A program made the position numbers and the translations under genes. From Halichondria panicea (lineage: Eukaryota; Porifera; Demospongiae; Suberitida; Halichondriidae), in contig NC_087381.1 in NCBI RefSeq assembly GCF_963675165.1, positions 1,426,001 to 1,490,000 of the forward strand: a DNA stretch of 64,000 bases. The letters are read 5' to 3'. Positions 11,972-22,737 of this stretch are shown here, piece by piece; position 1 is the stretch's first letter, and every line of letters begins with the position of its first letter. The notes below the pieces were generated by a model. The model made no database searches and was not told the DNA's origin. It worked only from the letters and a program-made list of their open reading frames with translations.

Positions 11972-12021
<50 letters not shown>

Positions 12022-12051
12022 CACGCACACACAAACACACACGCACGCACG

Positions 12052-12082
<31 letters not shown>

Positions 12083-12124
12083 ACACACACACACGCAAAC
12101 ACGCACGCACGCACGCACGCACGC

Positions 12125-12191
<67 letters not shown>
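11972..12191. repeat. CA/CACG microsatellite, about 220 bp
   Basis: Almost uninterrupted (CA)n with CACG variant units. The long Cys/Val reading frames on the opposite strand are artefacts of the dinucleotide and are not genes. The simple repeat lies just upstream of the breakpoint of the duplicated gene end at about 12371. Confidence 0.97.
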
Positions 12192-12193
<2 letters not shown>

Positions 12194-12370
12194 GGTCCTT
12201 GACTCCACTATAGTTATCCTGGGTAGAGTGATTGGTGTGTGTGTGTCGGTGTATTTGTGCGTGGACACAAAATGAGCTGCTGTTCATTAATTCCCGATTC
12301 ACGATCATTCCCCATAATGTTAAGAGTAAAAACTTATATCCGTTTGCCGCTGTGCAAAGCTCAATGCGGA

Positions 12371-12611
12371 TGAACTTTGGTGATGATCCTCATTTCAGTA
12401 TCACTCTTCCCGGTGGCAAGCTTCTCTGCTACACTGTACAAGGAGAGCACGGATTCTCTTTCAACCTAATCAACAACGAAATGATTGTCATGAACTCCAA
12501 GTTTGTTCCTGATAGACTACTCGTCGATCTGAAGTAACTTGTCTCGGCTCCTACTTCGACTATCTTGTCGACGATGTCATGTCCACTGACTTCAAGTTCA
12601 ACAAGCAATAA
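12371..12611 (+). pseudogene. Truncated, internally deleted copy of the Calx-beta/ITI_HC_C gene 3' end
   Basis: From about 12371 the sequence follows exon 25 of the first gene, starting just before the DDPHF motif and continuing through the motif ending SKFVPD. It then jumps to the end of exon 26 (SYFDYLVDDVMS...FNKQ, stop). The parent segment between about 8013 and 8577 is missing; both edges share a short g-c/t-tcc microhomology, so the loss looks like a simple deletion that also removed the intron. A stop (taa in gaagtaacttg) interrupts the first part. The 3' flank matches the parent's, which shows a genomic rather than retroposed copy. Confidence 0.85.
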
Positions 12612-13223
12612 ACTATGAACACAATTATAAAGACAAAAGACAAATTAATTTAGACTATAGTGTAGTAAAATTTATCTCCCCTGTATGTTTATATTCTGCA
12701 TTTAGGCAAGATGCTTTTCTTTATGACAAGTTAAGTCTTTTATAACTCCCAAACGTAAAATTAGCAAGATTAAACTGTTTGCATATCAATGATTTCTTCT
12801 CTCAACGCTTCATCGTGTTCATGTGTGTAGAGTCTACTACTAGCTAGTATTTGCATGCATGTTGCATTTTAGTGTATAATTATCTCGTATAATAATTATA
12901 CAGGAAAATGTTCATGAATGGCATAGTATTAAGTAATGAAGCATAAGGGCATAATTTTACGTGTTATACAGAACTCTTAATTACATACAGACGAAATAAA
13001 CAGTTCAATACAATGTTTGGCAATCAACAACATTACTTATGCTATCTATAGCAACAACAAACTTGATCTTCATACAGACTGGCACATCTGTTACACAGAC
13101 TTGTTTATTGTTTCACTTTCATCCATAAAATAATAAATACAGTTTACCAGGTGAATGCTGGTGCTCTGCTAAATAGGCTTCCGCTTAGCTACCGAATAGA
13201 GAACAAGATCCTTATAGTATAGT

Positions 13224-15173
13224 ATGGATTTCTTCTATCTCCTAATGTTAGTACTCTCTTCTCATCTTATGATTGCTACTGCTAATTCTGTACCAGTAGA
13301 AGCAAACACTGAAGCAGTGGATAACAATACTTGCTGGACAAAGATACAAACACCCTGTGAAACTTCATCAACCACACAAACTGGTTTAATAAAAGATCTC
13401 AGCTCAAAGAAGTTCATTGGTTCAATGGTAATCGAAGATTATGACATGGATTGTTATCCGTGGATGTTTCGCAATCCCAGAAATGGAAAATGTGAATGTA
13501 GTAACATTCCATATCGCTCTGTACTATGTGATGTTGAAATCAGCAGGACATCCATTCTTGATTGCTATTGCATGACTTACGATAGTGAGAGCAATGAAAC
13601 TCAACTAGGAAGATGTGTGTATGGTTGCGGACATAAAAGAGACACAGTTTTTTATACACTTCCAAATAATACCGGTGATCTTAATTCATACTTTTGTGGA
13701 AGAATGAACCGCGATTCAATACTGTGTGGGAAGTGTCTACCTGGATATTCACCACTCTTGTACTCGTATGAAATGAAATGCATAAACTGCACAGGAGAGA
13801 ACATGACCTACAACTGGATCAAGTACACAGCAGTTGCTTACATTCCTTTAACATTTTTCTATTTCCTCATCGTAATGTTTAAATTTAACGGAACTTCTCC
13901 TTTGCTGAAGTTGTTCATTAGTGTGTCCCAGGGAATCTTTTCACCTATCGCTATTAGAGGTTATTTTTCTGTTATTTCAAATAAATCTTACATCGAGAAA
14001 TTCATTAAAGCAATAGGTTGCCTTTATAGCATCTGGAATTTGGATTTTTTTCGTGCTGTCATTCCACCTATTTGTGCGACGGACATCAGTCAAATACAAG
14101 TGCTTGCTTTGGACTATGCAATTGCCTTTTATCCATTGGTGCTGGTTATTCTGACTTACTTTCTCATTAGTTTGCATAGCCGTGATGTACGTATAGTTGT
14201 TTGGTTGTGGAGACCTTTTCATAAGGTTTTCAGTTTAGTTAGTCAAAGCTGGGATATAGAAGGGTCGATTGTGAATGCTTTTGCTACCTTCTTTTTACTC
14301 TCCTACTTAAAAATCCTCAACGCTACTGTTGATTTACTGGTATTCACTAAAATATACGTACTGAAGGCCAACAGCAAAGAATACACTATAAAGTATGTAC
14401 TTTACTCTGATGCAACAGTGGAATACTTCGGACATGAACATCTTCCGTACGCAATAGTAGCGTTGTTTGTTGGAGTTTTTGTTGTAATTCTTCCTATAGT
14501 CTTTCTGATTGTATATCCAATGAAATGGTTTCAGAAATGTCTCAATGCTTTGAAAATTCAGCGTCAACGTCTTGACATGTTAGTCAACTGTTATCAAGGT
14601 TACTACAAGGATGGAACGAATGGTACCAGAGATTATCGATGGTTTTCTGTCACTGTCTTTCTTCTTAAGTTAATTGTGTTCGTACTATTTGCACTCTCAC
14701 CAAGCATGTACTGTTTTTCTTTTGGAGCTTTACTCATAATTACTCTCATGTTTATGCATCTTTCGTTACGACCATACAAGGAAGAATTCAAAGTGTACAA
14801 CATAATAGACGCCTTCATGCTACTGATTCTTAGTGGAGTGTTTATTATGGCAACCGCAGGAGACGAAGCTGACATCAAAGCTTCTTACTTCAGTACATTT
14901 TCTTATTCATTTCTAGCACTCCTTGGAATTGTCCCGATAATCTACTTTCTTGTAGTAACTATTTGGTGGCTCCTGGTAAAGAAACAACTCAAAACTTGGT
15001 GCATAAGCAAACTTAGTAGCTTTAGAGCTCAGCCTGAAACTCCACAAATTGATGAGTCATTTTCAGATAGTGATATTCCACACCAGTTGAAGAATCCATC
15101 AGATTACTCATCATCAAATACCCCGCTGATTTCTTCCACAAGAAAAGATTCGAAGTATGGCTCAGCCACTTAA
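13224..15173 (+). CDS. Multi-pass Cys-rich membrane protein, copy 2 (intact; reference copy)
   Basis: Single open frame of 649 residues, no intron. The start is fixed by alignment with all copies and by a signal peptide (1 to about 20, ending ATA-NS). The ectodomain (21-199) has Cys at 37, 45, 77, 90, 92, 102, 114, 116, 131, 135, 158, 168, 171, 186 and 189, including a growth-factor-receptor-like LCGKCLPGYSP motif, and several N-glycosylation sequons (NNT, NET, NCT, NMT). Likely membrane segments: about 200-220, 295-316, 350-376, 409-431, 473-491, 496-513, 527-545 and 558-585; 229-250 is a weaker hydrophobic stretch. The tail (590-649) is acidic and Ser-rich with ESFSDSDIPH, resembling casein-kinase-2 sites. 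I recall similar uncharacterised multi-pass proteins (LSYLK.L, DATVEYFG.EHLPYA, LRPYK) expanded in sponges and cnidarians. Function unknown; a surface receptor or channel-like role is only a guess. Confidence 0.92.
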   Translation: MDFFYLLMLVLSSHLMIATANSVPVEANTEAVDNNTCWTKIQTPCETSSTTQTGLIKDLSSKKFIGSMVIEDYDMDCYPWMFRNPRNGKCECSNIPYRSVLCDVEISRTSILDCYCMTYDSESNETQLGRCVYGCGHKRDTVFYTLPNNTGDLNSYFCGRMNRDSILCGKCLPGYSPLLYSYEMKCINCTGENMTYNWIKYTAVAYIPLTFFYFLIVMFKFNGTSPLLKLFISVSQGIFSPIAIRGYFSVISNKSYIEKFIKAIGCLYSIWNLDFFRAVIPPICATDISQIQVLALDYAIAFYPLVLVILTYFLISLHSRDVRIVVWLWRPFHKVFSLVSQSWDIEGSIVNAFATFFLLSYLKILNATVDLLVFTKIYVLKANSKEYTIKYVLYSDATVEYFGHEHLPYAIVALFVGVFVVILPIVFLIVYPMKWFQKCLNALKIQRQRLDMLVNCYQGYYKDGTNGTRDYRWFSVTVFLLKLIVFVLFALSPSMYCFSFGALLIITLMFMHLSLRPYKEEFKVYNIIDAFMLLILSGVFIMATAGDEADIKASYFSTFSYSFLALLGIVPIIYFLVVTIWWLLVKKQLKTWCISKLSSFRAQPETPQIDESFSDSDIPHQLKNPSDYSSSNTPLISSTRKDSKYGSAT

Positions 15174-16092
15174 TTGTGCTGTAACAAAACCATAATTGTC
15201 TACAGTGTACTGTCTTGGAAGTGTAGCTTAGTCACACACAAGTAGGTTTGTGCACAGTGCACAATGCATAGAGATGTTGCGTCCCTAAAAACTAGAACAC
15301 TAAAGTGCAAAACTCTCAGTGTTGTTCAGAGTTGTATGAAAACAACCTTCCGTTCTATTTTGAAAACTTTGGCTTGGAACGCATGATGAAATAGTTATGT
15401 GTGTGAGCAGCCTCCACTACACACAATTGTCAAATTATACTTGCATTGCCTATTCTATCTACCAGAAGAGTGATATAATGCAGTGCATGTAGTGATGAAT
15501 ATCATGCATGACTTAACTGTCTAGCACAGCAACTCTGGAGCTAAACCAGACTGGAGGCATGCTGAAACGTTTGTGAACAGGGTTTTTTTTGGTTGTACAT
15601 AGATAGATATATGCACTGTGGACTAGAATCACAGCAAAGAAGCCTGGAGTCTCTCTCATGTAGAGAAGTATGGCTCCTGGAGTAGGATCCCCAAGTCAGC
15701 TACAAACCAGACACAATTCTAGCTTTCTATTGATCAACCCTTTTCCACAAACACACAAGATTTATTGGCTTATGTTTCGAATAATAGCCGCACGTAGCTT
15801 TGGCTTTATCAAATAATAGCCGTGTATAGAAGTACCCTGCAATTTGCCAATTTTCAGCCTTAGAACTAGCTGGGCGTAGCCCGGCACCCGCAGGGGGTTC
15901 GCATGGTTAACACTGGATAATAGTAGTCTTAAGGTCAGCATGTAAGCTGCAAAGCATGCAGTAGTGACTATAGACTATAGTCTATACCGAGTTTAATCTA
16001 AAGTAGCGAGATCTTTTATCTATGGGTGCACTGAGCTAGCTCCGCAGAATCAGGTAGACCTAGATCTATATTCTATAGCTAGCTGGCCGGCC
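15174..16092. other. Spacer with the family 3' block, then no recognised feature
   Basis: The conserved gtgcacagtgcac palindrome (about 15249-15262) and the agagcact block follow the gene. From about 15350 to 16092 I see no gene, only AT-rich sequence with a short direct repeat (aataatagccg near 15780-15822). This stretch would contain the left end of the KDZ element, but no terminal repeat was identified. Confidence 0.4.
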
Positions 16093-19000
16093 ATGAGCAA
16101 GAGAAGGATAAGTGTGAAGCCTAAGTCTCAATCTATCTCCTACTTTGAAGTATCTCCTTCAAAACGTCGTGCTGTGCATAAAAAGTCTCTCTCTTTGTCT
16201 GCTGTGCCAGAATCCTCTTCTGTTAATTCTTCCAGCAGTACTAGGTTCCTCTCCAGTGATAAAAATGAAGCTGAAGAAGTAGATGTACATGGAGCGAGCA
16301 GGCCTACTGATGTTATCAGTGGCGACTCTCCAGATGTATTAATCAGTAGTGAGTGGCATGATCATGATCCAGAGAGCTCGGGGCAGGATGACACCACTTT
16401 TCCAGACATGGTGAGCTCAAGTGCTTATGAGAAGCGACAGCAGAAGGCTGCTGACAACTGGGCTGAAGTGCGTGTCCAGTTGCTACGTGCCAGTGTAGAA
16501 ACCGGAATTCCTTCCCCTTGTTCTGTGTGTGCCGAGTGTGAAGAACCCACTGTTGCAATTTGCCGGGATTGTGGACCACAGGCATACTACTGTGCCAACC
16601 ATGTGGACTCAGTACACTCTCTGACAAATATTTTTCATCGACCTTTTCTCTGGAAAGTATGCACTAATCAAACATACTGCTGTACATTTGTGATTATTAA
16701 ATGCATGCGATCTGATTTTACAGAATGGAATGCTTCACCCATACTATTTCAAGCAGTCGAGAACCTTTCCAGCACTTCATTGTTGCTGTACAACTTACAT
16801 AAAAGAAGTTGTTTGTCTTGATCCTAAAGGTATTTGTTTAACTACACTGATATAGCCTGTGTCTAAGAATCCAATGACTTACAGGTTTCCAGCATTGTGT
16901 GTGCGTAACCTTCTGCAAGTGTGAGCCTGAGGCTGTTACTCTTGTGCGGCATAACATGTGGCCAGCGACACCAGCAACTCCCACCCTAGCATTTCATCAG
17001 GATCTGCTACTATGGATGGAGTCACTTTTGCTGGAAGGGTGTATTGGTGTCGATGCTTTTTGTCGTTCTCTTGAATATAAAATTGGAAGAGATATCAGCA
17101 AACAAGTATGTGAATTTGATGTCGGTTATAATTATACATTAATTGTTGCGCACTGATGAGGTGTACATGTTGCATGCGTCAGCAATCGCTTGAGGTACAC
17201 ACTTTTAATTGTCAGTTGTTTTAATCTGTTTATTCTTCTATAGCTCCGGAAGATCTATCCTGTCATGATTGATGCATTTGAAGAATATAGGTAGGGTATA
17301 TTAATTGTGAAAGAACATAATACGACATATTCACATTAACATTCAGGTTCAACAGATATCAACTCGACTGTCTTCTATTTTTGTCTCCTGACTTGAACAC
17401 TACAGCTATCTGCCCTGCCTGTCCTCAGGTTTGTGGTTTTGTTATAGCAATTAGACTCTGGCAGCCTATACTTACCTTTTACCTGCAGAGCAATGGAACT
17501 CAAATTATATCCATGGATGGTGTATTTGGACTATGTCGGAAAAAGTCTGCTGGTGTTAGTGTTCGACCACCACTCTTCTCTGGTGTATTCTTTGAGGAAC
17601 AGCAAGCAGTAGATGAGTTTGTTGCTGATTATGATACATTTGGCCAGATAATCGACAAGGTAAGGTTTTAGCATTATACTTAATTGGTCAAGTGTGAAAA
17701 CCTGCGCTATACAATTTGGATGTAATTAAATAGACTTTTAGCACATTTCACTCAGTTAATTTTATCCTGGCATTAGGGGTGTCATGAGTTCCTCGCTGGA
17801 GACACTTTGCGCTCCAAATCAAGGTACGCAGCTCTAGATGAAACTGCTGTGTTTGGAAGCTCTGTCGTCATGACTTTCCCCAGAGATTTCTGAATATAAA
17901 GCATGGAGAAAGGTATGTACGTAAAATTAAGGTTTTTAAAAAGAGCATACATGGTGCATTGTTAAAAATTAAGGTATTCTGTATCTTAATTATCTAGACT
18001 AGCATATCCTGTGTACCTGCTAAAGAAGGCACACCAAAACAAGGGTGACAAGTGTCTGTTGTTACTGTATGATATTGCCTGCTTACTCGAAACTCATCTG
18101 AAGGTTTGTGTCTCAATAGTCAGATCTAATCTTAATTAGTACGCACTCATATTTGATTACTTCTCCAGAATCGTGGACATCTTGACATGTTAGAAAAGAC
18201 AACATTAGGAGTGCCAATTTTTCATGTCTATGGGCATTGTGCATTCTGTCAGGTAAGAAGAAAGATGCCAAAGCTATGTGTTAATAACTTACTGTTGTAT
18301 TATACATGTAGCTGACATATTCACCTAGAGTCCTAACTGGATGCAGACTTACTGATGGTGAAGCTATGGAGAGACTGTGGTCATATCTAAGAAGATTTGC
18401 TAAATCCACCAAAGAAATGCGACCATCTCATCGCATTGATGTCCTTACCTCAGCTCTATTACATTATGCATCAAGAGTACGTCTTAATCTAGGTTTGTTT
18501 TTTGTTAGGGCTACCTTAATATTAGCTCTCAGCACTAGTTGGTATGCACCTATGTATGCTTTGCATAAAGGAAAAAAAGTGCTAACTCTTGTATACGTAG
18601 GGGCATCGTTAGTCAAAAGGCTGAAGAACGCCCAAAACACTCAACATAGTGCAACAGAGGACTTATCAAAGCTAATCAATGAGTCAAATGGTTAGACGTA
18701 GTCAAGAATAAAGTTTGTGAATTTTGTGCACTTTTATATTGCACCTTCAGGTACACTGACGGAGTCATCAGCTGAACAATTGCAGAAACAACAACACGGG
18801 CTGTTCGCAAGGAGTCAAACTGATCTGAGTGAGCATTAATTATCAGATGATTGTATCAAAATTGTGATGACACTTTGACAGGTTTCGGGCAACGTCACAA
18901 AACCTTTCAGAACATCCTTCATATTGCTCGCGAGCGTAGGTTTTTAATATCTACCAAAGCGAGATACGCTGGTAAGAATGTTAGTCAGCACAATCATGTA

Positions 19001-19839
19001 ATTATATAAATAATAGTTAAGTAATAATTATGATTTAGAAGCCCAAAGAGCTGGTTGTATAGTATCCCGAACGTAGTGAGGGTTCTACTAGCCCTATAGG
19101 GCTTCTAAATTATGTGGAAACTTCCTAAACAGCTAGTGTCTAAGCATTAATTTTATTTTTATTATAGCAACCATGATTCTCTAGCCAATCAGATTTTGAT
19201 CTACATGATTTTCTAAGTTGGATAGAACACTACCTTTAGCCAATCAGATTGTAGTATGTATGCATGCTAACATGATCTATGTACTTTGTTACAGATGGTC
19301 AATCGATTGCTGCACGCCTTGCAAAGAAGATATCATCAAGTACGAGTACGCTGAAACGAACAGTGAGCAGATTTAATGGTATGCGTCATGATCAATTTGA
19401 AGGAGTAGCATACCATCTGCCAGCCAATTTGAATTGGGAGACAGTTTCCAATTTGGAAGAATTGTCTACGTTGGAGGTCGCGTCGGCTGGAAATTGTACC
19501 ATTCCCATTCATTTGTGGATAAAAGTTGTGAGAGCGTGTAATATGAAGGAAAGGGCAACGAAAGAAGTGAAGATGATAATGGAAGAAATTAATACTGTTG
19601 CCAACAACCTGAAATACGAGCATTCTGTAATAAGTCGTCATATACAGGATATCGCCACATCTGATAGTCTGTCTCTGTTTCAGAAAGGTTGCCTTAACCT
19701 TTTGCACCGAAGATTATTACTGTGCGAATCTTATTTAATTACGTTTTCCAGAACAGTTAACCAGTATCATACTGTAGAGCTACCTGACCAGCTTATTAGG
19801 TCCAGATGGTTCATTTTTTTACAATTGTCAAATTCATGA
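16093..19839 (+). pseudogene. KDZ-superfamily DNA transposase, 14 exons, one frameshift
   Basis: Exons placed: 16093-16656, 16724-16829, 16885-17105, 17244-17290, 17347-17428, 17489-17659, 17777-17912, 17998-18103, 18169-18252, 18312-18492, 18601-18690, 18751-18828, 18882-18971, 19295-19839. The N-terminal part carries a Cys cluster (CSVCAECEEP...CRDCG...YYCANH...H), then FCKCEPEA, ICPACPQ, ISMDGVFGLCRKK, LLLYDIACLLETH, HCAFCQ and LTDGEAMERLWSYLRR. These are the cysteine cluster and DDE-type core signatures of KDZ transposases. The C-terminal exon is helical and basic. Exon 7 is 136 nt where the phases require 137; one T is missing near 17862 (agctctgtcg), and the lost frame resumes FPQRFLNIKHGE. 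One base restored makes the total length a multiple of three (about 833 codons). An acidic tail in another frame ends at 19915. No terminal repeats were identified. Confidence 0.8.
19039..19151 (-). mobile_element. MITE remnant in the last intron of the KDZ gene
   Basis: The stretch from agaagcccaaagagctggttgtatag to gaaacttcctaaacagctagtgtcta matches one half plus the core of the foldback element at 32150-32280 (shared cgggatactacaaccagccc, read inverted, and aaacttcctaaacag). The other inverted-repeat arm is absent, so this is a truncated copy. The bases around it (ccaatcagattttgatctacatgattttc) are also matched near 31960-32100 by gattggctaaa and aaaatcatgta repeats. Confidence 0.6.
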
Positions 19840-19915
19840 ACATGATTACCCTTCCGTTACTGATATTATTTGTACAGACAGTAGTAGTGATGATGATTCT
19901 GACGTCGACAATTGA

Positions 19916-20372
19916 ACACTTATCTTTTTTATGTACTGTTTCTTGGACAGGTCATCTGTAGTAATAATTAGAGAAACAAGGTGTACAGTTTGTCGTGCAC
20001 ACAAAGCAATCAGTTTTACGTAATCAAATAATAGATGTACAATAACTATTGGGTGTTATAAATTATAGCACTGTAGTTGCATGTGTGTGTGACTGAATGC
20101 AACAGATGAATGGGGAGAGTTGGTGCACCATTAAAGACTCTTTAACCCATCATTCTCGGCTCTCCAGGCCGGGCATCTGTTTGCTTTTTGTTTCTATCTG
20201 CATGTTCTCTGTTTTGTGTTGTCTGCTATCAACCTACCTTATTTGTTGGGCATACTACCTTGAAATCAGATCAGGATGGTCATCCCCAGTAATATACATG
20301 TGGAATAGCTAGTTATGAGCATACTTTACACCACTTCTAACCATTGTTATAATTATGTGAAAAGGCGAAGCT

Positions 20373-20406
<34 letters not shown>

Positions 20407-20810
20407 CACACCCTCCAAAGAAAGACACAGCAGGTCAAATCCTATCAATTACTACATCTACATAATTACCCAAACCCCCCCTCCCCCCCTCCCCCTGGCC
20501 TTCCCTGAGAGTAGTAAAAAACCAACAGATTAGGCTCAAAAAACACAAAGACTAGACCACAAGAACTGAAGGTAAAGCACACAGTAGTTACTGTATTATA
20601 ATAATATAGTTAGAAGCATGAATATAAATAATAGCTAGCTAGCTTACCAACTTAAAAATTAACTATAGTGGGTATTCCTGTAGCTATTTATGTCTCATAA
20701 GCAGTTTAATTTGTAAGTGCATTTATAGAAATAGGAGAGGTGGTTACCCAATTCTACGGTCGGATAAGGCAGTTCCTCACAATTTATTCTTTTTTTGTTT
20801 CAACCCCTCC
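19916..20810. other. Gene-free stretch with a 29-base poly(A) run
   Basis: The oligo(A) run at about 20376-20405 follows about 300 bases with no family I recognise (20040-20375). This could be the 3' end of an old retroposed element, but no target-site duplication was identified. A C-rich tract (cccccccctccccccctccccc) lies at about 20476-20497. No gene was seen. Confidence 0.35.

Positions 20811-20889
<79 letters not shown>
20811..20889. repeat. (CA)n microsatellite
   Basis: About 39 uninterrupted CA units, cleaner than the array at 11972 and therefore probably younger. It is preceded by a pyrimidine-rich stretch (ttctttttttgtttcaacccctcc). Confidence 0.97.
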
Positions 20890-20892
<3 letters not shown>

Positions 20893-20939
20893 TTAATGAT
20901 CCCAGACTAAATAATTGGACAAAGCTAAAGCCATCTCAT

Positions 20940-21130
20940 GTGTAACCAATACCGACTGCATGTACATGTTACAAATACTATACTACCAATTAAAGTCCAT
21001 ATAATACTAAGGCAGCGTGTATACACATAACCAATATTGACTGCAATCAATGCTACTATATACCAAGTAGTAGCTACATGTGTCAGGCTACAGCCTAAAA
21101 GTAACCAATGCTTGACTACAATCAATACTG
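20940..21130. repeat. Degenerate tandem repeat of about 70-85 bp (taaccaat...tgactrcaatcaat)
   Basis: The core taaccaat-n-tgact-caatcaat-ct recurs at about 20943, 21028 and 21101. More diverged units appear after the 21491-21968 foldback element (taaccagttgactatgatcaatactgtt at about 21985) and near 22455-22530 (ataaccagccttgactac, taaccattgctgac). The foldback element therefore seems to have inserted into a pre-existing minisatellite. Confidence 0.5.
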
Positions 21131-21490
21131 CTAGTCTTTACAGCAGGTGATGTGTACAGGGTGAAACATCTGTACCTTAATTAGCTGCAAGGGCTGATAA
21201 AGAGAAGAGGGCATGCAACTCACTATTAGTTTAATGTGCGAGCAAAACTGCATTCAATTTATTTTATAGCTATCTGCACACGTACTTTACACAAAATCAG
21301 AAGTAGTTTGTACTTTTCCAGTAAATTCCACCGCCCATGCACTTACAGTTTTTGCTCGCAAGCTGTTGCATGCCCTCTTCTATTTATTAACCCTTGATAA
21401 TAAACCATGTTGACTCTACGATTAATATACTGGTAATTTACTCAACTCTCACGCAAATGCTAGTAGAAAGGCAGACCTAAAACGCAATTA

Positions 21491-21968
21491 ACTGGTCACG
21501 TGACCAAAATTGCTGTCCAAAGCGCAATGCTTACTTGGCAATTTTTTAGGATCTTTTTTGGACATAAGCAGACGGTAAGAGATGTAGAGAGTATTTGTAT
21601 AGCTAGAAATTAATTGTATATAGGGGCTAGATGAAGTTTAATTACAAATGCATGTATTTGATGACAGCTTGTTAGTGACAATGTACATTTTTGACGTATA
21701 TAGGTATCAGATATGGACCGCATACCTAAAAAGAAGTCTAAGGCATCCAAGGTAAAGCTACAAGCAAGCTCAAGACTCCTTAAAAAGTCGACATAACTGT
21801 TACAACTTATCCCGATCTTCAACCTTTCCTAAAGATGATTGTGCTAATCCTATACACAATTACTTTCTAGTGACTGCTTATGTTCAAAAAAGATCCTAAA
21901 ACAGTTTAGCAGAATGTGCATATATGCCAAGAAAGCATTGCGCTTTCTGCAATTTTGGTCACGTGACG
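21491..21968. mobile_element. Foldback MITE, about 475 bp, with E-box-like termini
   Basis: The left end (gtcacgtgaccaaaattgc, agcgcaatgctt, then aggatcttttttggacataagcag) is matched in inverted order at the right end (ctgcttatgttcaaaaaagatcct, aagcattgcgctttctgcaattttggtcacgtgac). The arms total about 100 bp, with the right arm slightly longer because of an insertion of about 25 bp. The interior has no transposase frame. The terminal gtcacgtgac is itself palindromic. Confidence 0.75.
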
Positions 21969-22544
21969 TCAGCCTACAAGGTAACTAACCAGTTGACTAT
22001 GATCAATACTGTTACTAAGCAACGTACATACAGACTAGCCGACTAGCAATGCACACAGTGACTAACCTGACTATATCATACTGACTATAGAGCATATCGC
22101 ATATAGCACGACCAGACTTAATTTTAGAGACTGCATGTATACATCATCCTGATACCAATGTTGACAGGTCAATCTCACGTTTATAGTATTTAATGTCAAG
22201 CCAGTCTCAGTAGCAGCAGCTTGTCGAGCATTCAGAGTGTTCTGTCCACAACTGTGCATCCCTTCTTCAAATTTCCTCACAAGAAATTCTCTCTGGGATA
22301 TTGTGATCACTGTTCGGGAAGTCATGATTCTACTGATCACTAGCACTATACTCTCCACCTTGTACCAACCAGCTGCGTTGTCCAGTCCAGTAGTACTATA
22401 TACTTGCAGTGCAGTGCAAACCGTGTGCGTGTGGTATATCTTGAGTTCATAGGTCAAGTGATCTGACTATAACCAGCCTTGACTACATGCAGTGCCAATG
22501 CTGACCATAAGACTACTATTAACCATTGCTGACCCATGCGAATG

Positions 22545-22737
22545 GGGTGGCACCCGTTCCCAACGGGTGGCACGCTTATGTAGGATTTGTACGCTGTGTT
22601 ATGCAATACTGCTCTGTAAGCATCATGAATAAAATACTGCAATCTGATTGGGCTGCACTTCTCAGTGCAGCAGTACAAATCCTATATAAGCGTGTTCCCC
22701 GACTTCCCGTCAGGGACAGTTGGGCCATGCCCAACTA
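22545..22737. mobile_element. Short foldback element
   Basis: The inverted arms include gcttatgtaggatttgtac (22573-22591) and gtacaaatcctatataagc (22674-22692). The outer parts are loosely complementary (cccgttcccaacgggtggc and tgttccccgacttcccgtcaggga). The outermost bases are ggtggcaccc.../...gggccatgccc. About 190 bp, non-coding. Confidence 0.55.

Larger units (their letters stand above)
12371..15173 (+). repeat. Segmental duplication of 7846-11240 (gene end plus membrane-protein gene)
   Basis: The order gene-end fragment, 3' flank, class A promoter block and membrane gene is the same in both segments, and the non-coding parts still align by eye. The upstream breakpoint lies 180 bp after the long CA microsatellite. 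This gives a simple origin for the tandem array: unequal exchange that carried the tail of the neighbouring gene along. Confidence 0.75.

Noticed and set aside
11952-12308. Three overlapping minus-strand frames rich in Cys and Val
   Set aside because: They are translations of the (CA)n/(CACG)n microsatellite; no start context, domain or homology.
20097-20312. 71-codon hydrophobic frame before the poly(A) run
   Set aside because: Isolated, no homologous copy in the window and no splice partners that I could support.
22237-22457. Overlapping plus and minus frames of 71 and 128 codons
   Set aside because: Both strands open by chance in AT/GC-balanced spacer; no motif recognised.
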